Below are positions 56,366 through 64,000 of a stretch of DNA of 64,000 bases, piece by piece. How positions within the stretch are numbered: position 1 is the stretch's first letter; each line of letters begins with the position of its first letter. The stretch spans positions 317,501-381,500 of the forward strand of contig CANJKZ010000820.1 of NCBI GenBank assembly GCA_947471745.1, read 5' to 3'. The DNA is from Closterium sp. Naga37s-1. Lineage: Eukaryota; Streptophyta; Zygnematophyceae; Desmidiales; Closteriaceae. The translations under genes were made by a program, and so were the position numbers. The notes beneath the pieces are model-generated. The model made no database searches, was not told the origin of the DNA, and was given only the letters and a program-made list of their open reading frames with translations.

Positions 56366-57250
56366 CCTTCCCTCCACTTCCCCCTACGAGAAGTCCCAGC
56401 TGCCATGTCAGCCTTGTGGTGTTATGACTGCACACTCATTATCTCTGCGTGTGTGCCTTGCAGGTGGAGGGAGGGGCGTGGGGGTCAGCACCGACGCTCC
56501 CCCGCTCCCCTCCCTTGTGGCCGTGCAGGTACCCACGGGGATGGGAGGGCGGCAGCAATGCAGAAGCTTGCAGTTGGTGCCACGAGGGAGAGTATTGGGT
56601 TGGGCTGGCCTCTCAAGGTGCGTTACCTCCCTCCTTGGAGTGCATTCGTTACTGCGGTTCTCTCTGCGCCCTTGTTGTCTTTGTCAGCTTATGCGTTTCT
56701 GTGTTTCCTTTAGTGTTTCTGTTCACGTCACATCACTAACCTCCTTCCCTTTCTCTCCTGTCCCCCTCCCCCTTCTCTGCCCGCCACCAGGTCACTTGGC
56801 ATCAAGAGAAGAGTGCAGCAGAGGAAGCAGAGTAGCAGACCGGCAGCAGCAGTTGCAGCAGCAGAATCAGCAGCGCAGCAGCAGTGGGGGGTTGGGGGCT
56901 GGGCAGAAGATTAGGCTAGGCACGGTGTGAGCGAGGTGTGGTAAAAGGTTTGGTATGGTACCAGGTGAGGTGTGGTGATTTGATTCCCTCCTCTCTCTTG
57001 CTCCCTCCCTTTCTCTCCTGCAGGCTGAAGGTGGGAGCACAGGAGCAAGGGCGGGAGAGTGGAGTCCACCCTCTCTCTCACCTCCCCCTCTCTCCCTTTT
57101 CCCTTCCCTCCCAGCAGCACCCTGCCTGGACCACAGAGGAGTCTCTCCCTCCCCTAATCCCCCCTTCTCTCTCCACTTCCCAGCAGCCTCAGCATCATGG
57201 CGCTCTGCACGGCTGTGGTAAGTGGAGGTAAGTACAGGTAAGGAGGCATG

Positions 57251-57700
57251 GGGGTGAAGTGTGGGGTGGGTGGGTGGGGAGCATGGGAGCAAGTGGGCAG
57301 CTCACTGCCTTAGAGGCAGCATCTCCTGGGGTTGTGTCCTGTGGGTGGGGGTGTGGTGGGTGGAATCTGCGCGGCACGGCACTCGGTGCTCAAGTAACCG
57401 AACTGGCGTTTAAGGCTTAATGGACACCGTCAGAGTCGACCGGCCGGCAGCTCTGGTTCGCGTCAGCTCTAGCTACGTCAGGGGTGGGATTTGAGTCTTG
57501 GGCTGGAAGCAATTTTCCACTACCACACTTCGCCTCATAAGGCACAGCCTCTGCGGGTACTGTTTTCCTTAAGGCATTGGGCTGTCTGCTGCTCCTACTG
57601 CTTGGGGATGGGCGGGTAAGTTGTGGTGGGCGGTGATGTGAAGTGGGGTTGGGCAGTGAAGGTTGGGAGTGGTGGTGATGGTGAGATGTTAGTGTGTGCA
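57251..57700. other. No gene seen
   Basis: Unique, GC-balanced sequence between the modular array and the TG-rich repeats. I looked for tRNA-like folds and see none I can defend. Confidence 0.4.
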
Positions 57701-58440
57701 TGTTATTGTGTGGGAAGTGACTGTGTGGTGTGTTAAGGTGTGCATGTTACAGCGTGCATGTTACTGTGTGTGTGTTACAGCGTGGTATGTTACTGTGTGG
57801 TATGTTATATTGTGCATGTAAAGAGTGTGCATGTTATTGTTTGGATTTTATTGTGTGGCATGTGACTGTGTGGTGTGTAAAGTTGTGCGTATTACAGCGT
57901 GTATGTTGTGTGGTATGTTATTGTGTGGTATGCTATAGTGTGTAAGTTACGAGTGTGCATGTTACAGTGTGCATGTTACGGTGTGCATGTTACGGTGTGC
58001 ATGTTACAGTGTGCATGGTACAGTGTGGTATATTACAGATGCATGTTACTGTGTGGTATGTTTGTGACAGTGTGCATGTTACAGTATGTTATCGTGCATT
58101 GCTGTAGTGTGGCATACTAAATGGTGGTATGTTTCAGTATGGTTTGGTAGAGTGTGGCATTTTACTAAGTGGCATGCTATTGTGGAGCGTTTTTCAGTGT
58201 GATATGTTGCAGTACGGTATCTAATGCTTTGGAGTGATACAGTCTGTGGCATGTTGTAGTATGGTTACAGTATGGTACGGTGTGGTATGTCATAGTCTTG
58301 CATGTTACCGAATGGTATGTTACAGTACGGTATGTTTAAGTATGGTATGTTAAAGTATGGTATGTTACAGTATGGTATCTTACAGTGTGGTATTTTACAG
58401 TATGTTATGTTACATTTTGGTTTGTTATGGTGTGGCATGC
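57701..58440. repeat. Degenerate TG-rich repeats
   Basis: Irregular words of the type gtgtgcatgttac and ggtatgttacagta, spaced about 13-20 bp, grading from one to the next. Old simple repeat; no coding potential. Confidence 0.8.
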
Positions 58441-58646
58441 GATAATCTGACGAGGGATGCGTTGCTGTGACGCGGAATGCGTTGGTGTCATATAATCTCG
58501 CATGCCTGTGTGTGTAGGGCATGTGGTAGTGTGGTATGGCATTGTGTGGACCATGGTGTGGCATGTCATCCTGTGGTGTGCCTGTGTATTATCTGTCATG
58601 GTGTGGCATGTCTTGATGCCTTACCTCAATAGTGTACTCTGTGATC

Positions 58647-58790
58647 ATGTGGTGTGGGATGTGATGGTGTGGTCTGACATGGTGTGGGATGTGATGGTGT
58701 GGTCTGACATGGTGTGGGATGTGATGGTGTGGTATGACATGGTGTGGGATGTGATGGTGTGGTATGACATGGTGTGGGATGCCATCGTGT
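58647..58790. repeat. 30-bp tandem repeat, about 5 copies
   Basis: Unit contains gtgtgggatgtgatggtgtg, then g(g/t)(t/a)ctgacatg-type endings. It lies at the end of the TG-rich zone. Confidence 0.9.
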
Positions 58791-58860
58791 GGCATGCTTT
58801 GTTTGGTGTGCTGTGATTTGGCATGGCGTGGTGTGGCATGGCATCATATCATCTGCAGGA

Positions 58861-59268
58861 TGGCAGCAGCTGGAGGCAATTGGAGATGGTGGAATGGAAG
58901 GAAGACTGTGCGATGAGGGAACACGAGGATAGAGGGATGGACGAGAGGTGCATGGCCTGTGGGTACCGTATTTAGGTCAAACCTAGATCTTAGTGAAGCC
59001 GTGTGGAACATGTAGTTTGCAAACGATACCCTTCACAACCTTGCTACGGTAAAGGCGTTGCCAGTTCTTATACAATCTTTCTCATGGGTATGGATATTGA
59101 AAGGATACATCAGAAACTGGTAAATACTGGTGCTTCTTCTTATCAATTAAACCAGCATGTGCTTGTGATTATGTGCTTCTTTAGATCAATGAAGGGATAG
59201 GGGGCATAACATGTTTTTTCTTGTATGCACGTCTGTGAATGGGGACGTGTAGCTCAATCGCATCACAT
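58861..59268. other. Unique sequence before the gypsy LTR
   Basis: No gene recognised. The five bases before the LTR (59264-59268, acat plus neighbours) would be one side of the target duplication, but the other side is beyond the window. Confidence 0.4.
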
Positions 59269-59606
59269 TGTTAAGGGGGGATTTACTGTTCATTCCGAAC
59301 AGTACTTTCCAACTCAACCTTATCCATATCTTCCTTGATTTCCTAGTGCCACGTGGCACTCTACTTTTCTTGCCTTCAATTCCTAGTCCCACGAAGTACT
59401 TTCCGACATTCGATCTTGCATGCTATATCAACCTTGCTTGTACTTGCCATTATCAATCAATTCTCATTCAATTCTTCTTCAATTACTCAGTAACTTCTTC
59501 GCCTATTTCGCCAATAGTTCTTTCGCCAAAGTCTTCCGCCGCGTTTCATCCTCGACTTAGTCGACCCCGCTAATTCTTTAGCGGACTTAGGCCGTCGGGC
59601 CTAACA
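59269..59606 (+). repeat. 5' LTR (338 bp)
   Basis: Starts TGTTAAGGGGGG and ends CCTAACA, so it has TG...CA ends within a 5-bp inverted pair TGTTA/TAACA. The primer site follows after two bases. The 3' partner cannot be compared. Confidence 0.82.
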
Positions 59607-59608
59607 CT

Positions 59609-59619
59609 TGGTATCAGAG
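59609..59619 (+). promoter_or_regulatory. Primer binding site for initiator tRNA-Met
   Basis: TGGTATCAGAG directly after the LTR matches the site complementary to the 3' end of plant initiator methionine tRNA, the usual primer of plant gypsy elements. Confidence 0.9.
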
Positions 59620-59720
59620 TCTTCGCGGGGAGCGACTTCCAACGAGCCATCGTCGACGACGAGACTACGACGTCATCGTCCCGCGGTGCCGACTTGCAGA
59701 CTTGGAGTCGTTGAGCGAGC

Positions 59721-60743
59721 ATGGACGAAACCATGCACGCTCTCCCCCACGACATGGGCAACACGCTTGCCGAACTCATGCGCCAACTTCAAGAGTTGAC
59801 GTTGGAAAATCGTCAGGTACGAGCTGAAATGCAACAGCTTCGTGAATTGGCTTCTAACCCCCATGGTCATGCCGCACCAACTCTTGCGCCCAACACGTCG
59901 ACTGGCGCGGAAGCGCTGCCGGAACGTCGAAGCGCGCTCAAGCCGCAGAAACCCGAGTCGTTCGACCCGAATCAACGCGACGCGAACGTGCGGACGTGGC
60001 TCTTCATGCTCAACAACTACTTTGCCTCGAGCGGGGTGCAAGCGGCGGACGCGCAGCAGCGGATCGAGTACGCCGTTGCGCTGCTGAGGGGCCCAGCCTT
60101 GGAGTGGTGGCGCCAACTCACGCAAACTGCTGTAAGAAGGGCTCAGAGTGACGGGCATCAACAGGGCGTGGGGCATGCAGCTGCAACTTCGAGCTTAGGG
60201 AGTTTAGCTTTGGGTGTTACCACGGTTTCGACCACATGGGAAAGATTTGAAGCAGCGCTGAAAAGTAGGTTCGATTTGGTGAACGCCTCCGAAGCTGCTA
60301 GGAAGCGTCTGCGCCATTTCCGACAGATAGGAAACGTCCAGGAGTACACACGACGGTTCTTGAGCATCTGCAACGAAATAGATGACATCACGGAAGCAGA
60401 GATGCGCGATCGCTACCTCGAAGGGTTGAAGTCGGACATAGCGGAAGTTATAGCGATTCACGGGTTGTCCACCTTCGAGTCAGTTGTCGCAGCCGCAGAA
60501 CGCGTCGACGCAGTACGAAGCCGACGGGGTCGTGACGATCGCGATAGGGGATACAACAGACCGATCAACGACGCTCGATCGAGGGACGGACCATCGCCCA
60601 TGGAGATTGGTGCAGTTAACAGTGACGGCTCACAGAAAACGGGATTTAGGGGGAACTGTCACTACTGCAAAAAGCCGGGACACATGAAGCGTGACTGCCC
60701 ACAGCTTAAGGAGCGGCAGCAGGGAAACGGAAACCGCCAGTAG
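59721..60743 (+). CDS. gag: Gag polyprotein (340 aa)
   Basis: Capsid/nucleocapsid protein of the gypsy element. Coiled-coil-like N-terminus (LAELMRQLQELTLENRQVRAEM region), a retrotransposon-gag capsid domain (about residues 75-250) with WLFMLNNYF, ALEWWRQL, RFEAALKSRF and YLEGLKSDIAEVI, then a CCHC zinc knuckle CHYCKKPGHMKRDC (about 317-330). It ends at TAG shortly after the predicted slip site. Confidence 0.92.
   Translation: MDETMHALPHDMGNTLAELMRQLQELTLENRQVRAEMQQLRELASNPHGHAAPTLAPNTSTGAEALPERRSALKPQKPESFDPNQRDANVRTWLFMLNNYFASSGVQAADAQQRIEYAVALLRGPALEWWRQLTQTAVRRAQSDGHQQGVGHAAATSSLGSLALGVTTVSTTWERFEAALKSRFDLVNASEAARKRLRHFRQIGNVQEYTRRFLSICNEIDDITEAEMRDRYLEGLKSDIAEVIAIHGLSTFESVVAAAERVDAVRSRRGRDDRDRGYNRPINDARSRDGPSPMEIGAVNSDGSQKTGFRGNCHYCKKPGHMKRDCPQLKERQQGNGNRQ
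60722..60728 (+). promoter_or_regulatory. Predicted -1 ribosomal frameshift site GGGAAAC
   Basis: The heptamer reads G GGA AAC in the gag frame, the canonical X XXY YYZ form. A one-base backward slip continues GGG AAA CGG into the protease frame, which is open from there on. The gag stop lies 12 bases further. A 6-bp stem gcgggt/acccgc (60747-60752 with 60778-60783) follows. Confidence 0.6.
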
Positions 60744-61222
60744 ATAGCGGGTCGCTAGCTGGTGTGGACGCTTCCGAACCCGCCACGTCTACCAACGTAG
60801 AGGAGACGGCCTTAGAGCAGTCACCTACGCCGAACGAGGTAGACACTGTTGATCGTCCAGTCGTGCTTCTAGGGAAGCTTCGTGGAGTTCCAGTCAAGAT
60901 TCTTATCGATAGCGGAGCTAGCCACTCGTTCGTTTCGTCTTCATTAGTTAGTCGTCTCCATCTCGAAGCAGATTCGGCAGTCAACTTCAAGGACGCTCGC
61001 ATGGTAGATGGGACGCCACTTCACATAGGACCAGTCATTCGCAAGTTGCGCGTAGTGCTAGGACCGATCACGGTTAGGCGTGACTTCGACTCTGCGACAC
61101 TGGACGGTTACGATTTCATATTCGGGAGGGATTGGCTACGAACGGTTAGTACTCAGTTCGATTGGGCTCAGGGAAGCTGTAGCGTCAAGGTAGACGGGGA
61201 GTTCCGGGAGCTGCCACAGTAG
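60729..61222 (+). CDS. Retroviral-type aspartic protease (pro)
   Basis: Read in the -1 frame relative to gag. The protease core ILIDSGASHSFVSSSLV carries the catalytic DSG. A following YDFIFGRDWLRT matches the flap/second-Asp region of Ty3 proteases. A Met at 60764 exists, but entry by frameshift from gag is more likely. It ends at TAG, after which RT continues in the same frame. Confidence 0.85.
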
Positions 61223-62700
61223 AGTGATGGGGCCACATCCTCCACAGCCATTATCAATGCTGTTCGCGTGCGGCAGCTGGTGAAGCGAGCGGCAAGGATC
61301 TTCGCGGTTTTCCTTGAGGAGGTGGAAGCTGAGGAGGGGGAAGGAGGGAGTGCAGCAGTTAGTGAGAAGGCGACTCTTCCTGTTGAGGTGAGTGCACTGT
61401 TAGCAGAGTTTGCAGACGTCTTCCCCGACGAGTTGCCCCCAGGGTTACCTCCCAGCCGAGCAGTAGACCATCGAATAGAGTTAGAGCCGGGGAGCAGGTC
61501 AGTAGCGAAGCCGCAGTGGAGGTTGAGTCCAGCAGAGACAGAGGAGATGACGCAGCAGGTTAGGCACTTTCTCGCGCAGGGGTTCATACAGCCATCTAGA
61601 TCGCCTTGGGCAGCACCGATCCTGTTCGCGCCTAAGAAAGACGGAGGGTTACGGATGTGCATAGATTACCGCGCACTGAACGCCGCCACCGTCAAGAATA
61701 GATTCCCGGTGCCGAGAGTAGAGGATCTTCTCGATGCAGTGCAGGGCGCTAGAGTCTTCTCAAAGATCGACCTTCGTTCGGGTTACCATCAGATTCGTGT
61801 AGTTCCAGAGGACCAGCACAATACGGCGTTTCGTACGAAGCAGGGGTTGTACGAGTTTAGAGTTCTACCGTTCGGTTTGACCAACGCCCCAGCGACGTTT
61901 CAAACGCTCATGAACACTGTCCTCTCCGAGTTCCTAGGTTCATTCGTCGTAGTTTACCTAGACGACATCTTGATCTTCTCAAAGACGAAAGAGGAGCACG
62001 TGCAGCACTTGCAGAAGGTCTTCGAGGTCTTACGGAAGGAGAAGCTGTACGCGAAGCAGTCAAAGTGCGAATTCTTTCTCCCGGAGGTCGAGTTTCTAGG
62101 ACACGTCGTATCTGCTAGTGGCATTAGGACCGACCCGAAGAAGATCGCAGCAGTACAGGATTGGGTAGCTCCGACCTCAGTCAAGGAACTGCAGAGCTTC
62201 CTCGGATTCGCTAATTACTACCGTCGTTTGGTTCAGGGTTACGCTTCCATCGCTAGTCCACTCACCGACCTACTTCGGAAGGGCGTAGATTTCGATTGGG
62301 GTTTAGCGCAGCAGCAGGCGTTCGAGCAGATGAAGCAGTCGCTCACGTCTTCACCGACACTCTCGTACCCAGATCCCACTCGCCCATACGTTGTAGTGAC
62401 CGACGCTTCAGATCAGGCCATAGGAGCAGTGCTTCTTCAGGACCAGGGACGCGGGTTGCAGCCGATCGCGTACGAGTCGCGTAAGCTGAGGGGAGCAGAG
62501 TTGAACTATCCCATACACGATAAGGAGGCGCTCGCGATCATCCATGCGTATAAGGTGTGGAGGTGCTACCTAGAGGGGGCAGATAGTGTTATACGCACGG
62601 ACAACTGTTCGCTTCGCTTCCTCAAGTCGCAGCCGCAGCTGAGTCGCCGCCAGGCTAGATGGATGGAGTTCAAGGAGGGGAGTTTCCATTACAGGATAGA
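61223..62700 (+). CDS. pol: Reverse transcriptase and RNase H
   Basis: Same frame as the protease, beyond a single TAG. RT motifs: [29 protein letters not shown] block, [40 protein letters not shown] (YLDD catalytic box), [10 protein letters not shown]. RNase H begins [17 protein letters not shown] and continues [19 protein letters not shown]. The frame is lost near 62,699, where [15 protein letters not shown] continues one frame over. Confidence 0.92.
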
Positions 62701-62931
62701 TACAAGCCAGGCGTTCGCAACCCAGCAGATCCGCTCACTCGCCCTAGTTGCCAGCTCGCCAGCCTCACAGTCACTGCCGGCCATCCACTTCTCACAGCAC
62801 TCTTCGAGCACGGTTACACAGTAGATCCCGACTTCACACCGCAGCCGCCCGCAGGAGCAGAGGTGCAGGGTAGTGTCTACATACGGAAGGGTACAACACG
62901 GATTTGGGTTCCAGCCTACCGCCCTCTTTGA

Positions 62932-64000
62932 CAGCTTCTTCTTTCCGAGGCGCACGATGTAGTTAGCGCAGGTCACTTTGGAGCAGATAAGACGGCTAAG
63001 ACGCTTAGTCGCACGTACTACTGGCCCGGGCTTGCAGCAGACGTAGAGGATTACATTCGCTCGTGCGACACGTGTCAGCGTACGAAGTCCTCTCGCCAGC
63101 GCAAGGCAGGACTTTTGCAGCCGATTCCACCGCCCGACCGCCCTTGGCCGGTAGTTACCATGGACTTCATCATGGCTTTACCGCGCACAGTTAGGGGTCA
63201 CGACGCCATCTTCGTGGTAGTGGATAAGTTTTCTCGAGCAGCGCACTTCATCCCCACGCACGGCAAGGTCACAGCAGAGGAAGCCGCGACGCTGTTCGTA
63301 GATAACGTAGTCCGACTGCACGGGGTTCCAGATTCCATCATTTCCGACCGCGACCCTAGATTCACCTCGAAGTTCTGGAAGCAGCTTTTCGCACTGTTTG
63401 GGACTCGCTTAGCCATGTCGTCAGCGTACCATCCAGAGACAGACGGACAGACTGAGCGTGTGAACCAGACCTTGGAGCAGATCCTTCGCAGCATCATGAT
63501 GCACAACGCAGCCGCATGGGACAAGAAGCTGAGCATGGCCGAGTTCGCATACAACAACACGCACCACTCGTCCACAGGCATGTCACCGTTCTTTGCACTT
63601 TATGGTCAGCACCCCAATGTCCCCACTCGTGTCGATCTCACACCCACTGTCCCTCGTGCGGACAACTTCCACCAGCATCTCACATTCATCCATGATCACG
63701 TGAGGAAGCACCTTGAGCTCGCAAATGCACGCATGGCACGCACCACCAACCGCAGTCGTCGTGAGGTGTCGTTCGCAGTCGGCGACCGTGTTCTCTTGGA
63801 TAGCCGCAACCTCCGACTGCCACAGGACAGCAAGCTTCGTCCACGTTTCATTGGGCCATTCGTCATTGAGCGCGCACTTGGTCCAGTCGCATACCGCCTC
63901 CGCCTTCCCGCTCATTTCCGCATGCACCCGTCATTCCACGTGTCGCTTCTTCGTCCTTACACCGATCCCAACGCCACCTTCTCGGGCCGTGACCGCACTC
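62932..64000 (+). CDS. Integrase (partial at window end)
   Basis: Continues in the shifted frame after TGA at 62929. Zinc-binding H-H-C-C region: SEAHDVVSAGHFG...CDTCQ. Catalytic core: Asp in TMDFIMALP, Asp in SDRDPRFTS, Glu in ETDGQTERVNQ (D,D-35-E pattern). C-terminal part: GPFVIERALGPVAYRL and HPSFHVSLLRPY. A chromodomain, if present, would lie beyond the window. Confidence 0.9.

Larger units (their letters stand above)
53866..57250. repeat. Diverged modular repeat array, right part
   Basis: Continues the array seen at 47.6-49.7 kb. The tctgtggc box recurs near 54250, 54743, 55530 and 56338; the last three are spaced about 790-800 bp, each followed by gtcaacaccgacnctcccc, gtggccgtgcag and a gagagtattgggntgggc box. 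I find no continuous gene; the short open frames in each module share a VNTD..SP..SPVAVQ word but are not joined. Confidence 0.6.
59269..64000 (+). mobile_element. Ty3/gypsy LTR retrotransposon, runs off the window
   Basis: 5' LTR, primer binding site, gag, protease, RT/RNase H and integrase in Ty3/gypsy order (integrase after RNase H). Degenerate: TAG between protease and RT (61220-61222), a one-base frame change near 62,699 in RNase H, and TGA at 62929-62931 before integrase. The 3' LTR is not in the window. Confidence 0.93.

Noticed and set aside
57416..57701. Possible tRNA or structured RNA
   Set aside because: No cloverleaf with conserved T-loop and anticodon stem could be drawn on either strand.

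Overview
This is nuclear DNA of a green plant, probably a seed-free streptophyte (an alga of the Zygnematophyceae type, or a bryophyte or lycophyte; I cannot place it further from sequence alone). The evidence is a chloroplast phosphoribulokinase with a transit peptide, a plant-type leucine-rich-repeat receptor kinase, a plant synaptotagmin (SMP + C2 domains), a plant-like TRAPPC8/Trs85 subunit, many GT-AG introns with C/T-rich 3' ends, and plant-type transposons. I found no rRNA or tRNA gene and no bacterial-style operon.

Layout. 0.4-15.4 kb (minus): TRAPPC8, about 25 exons; the junctions of exons 1-24 were placed by hand and are phase-consistent. Intron 11 holds a 2.3-kb 18-bp minisatellite and intron 8 a 27-bp minisatellite. 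15.9-19.0 kb (plus): an eight-exon synaptotagmin-like gene, divergent from TRAPPC8 across 459 bp. 20.3-29.2 kb: satellite desert, with a 30-bp repeat, a 3.8-kb very uniform 28-bp satellite (about 136 copies), a 2.2-kb 16-bp satellite and a 22-bp satellite. 30.2-31.0 kb (minus): a three-exon gene for an unrecognised secreted/single-pass membrane protein. 31.7-39.5 kb (plus): an 18-exon LRR receptor kinase of 783 aa, in which six exons have a nearby partial copy in the adjacent intron. 40.0-41.8 kb (minus): five-exon phosphoribulokinase.

The right third is dominated by mobile DNA. 42.45-46.52 kb is a hAT transposon with matching 12-bp terminal inverted repeats and an exact 8-bp target duplication (AAGCCCAC); its transposase gene has one in-frame TAG. 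47.6-57.2 kb is a diverged modular repeat array containing six short hairpin-forming inverted-repeat units. A Penelope-like retroelement (PLE, 49,834-53,776, minus) has inserted into it. The PLE has two near-identical pseudo-LTRs, each with a minimal hammerhead ribozyme on the coding strand, a coiled-coil ORF1, a reverse transcriptase ORF2, and an 89-bp perfect target duplication. 57.7-58.8 kb is TG-rich degenerate repeat. 59.27 kb to the window end is a Ty3/gypsy LTR retrotransposon with 5' LTR, initiator-Met tRNA primer site, gag, a predicted -1 frameshift site (GGGAAAC), protease, RT/RNase H and integrase; it carries two in-frame stops and one frameshift and runs off the edge.

The most unusual thread is a palindrome, GAGTCGACTC with A/T-rich arms, which forms the 5' tip of the PLE. 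It also occurs alone inside an intron of the synaptotagmin gene and inside the receptor-kinase gene, each time between direct duplications of about 60-68 bp. With the 89-bp duplication at the PLE itself, this suggests small PLE footprints made through widely staggered breaks. The palindrome-free exon duplications in the receptor-kinase gene fall in a similar size range (46-76 bp).
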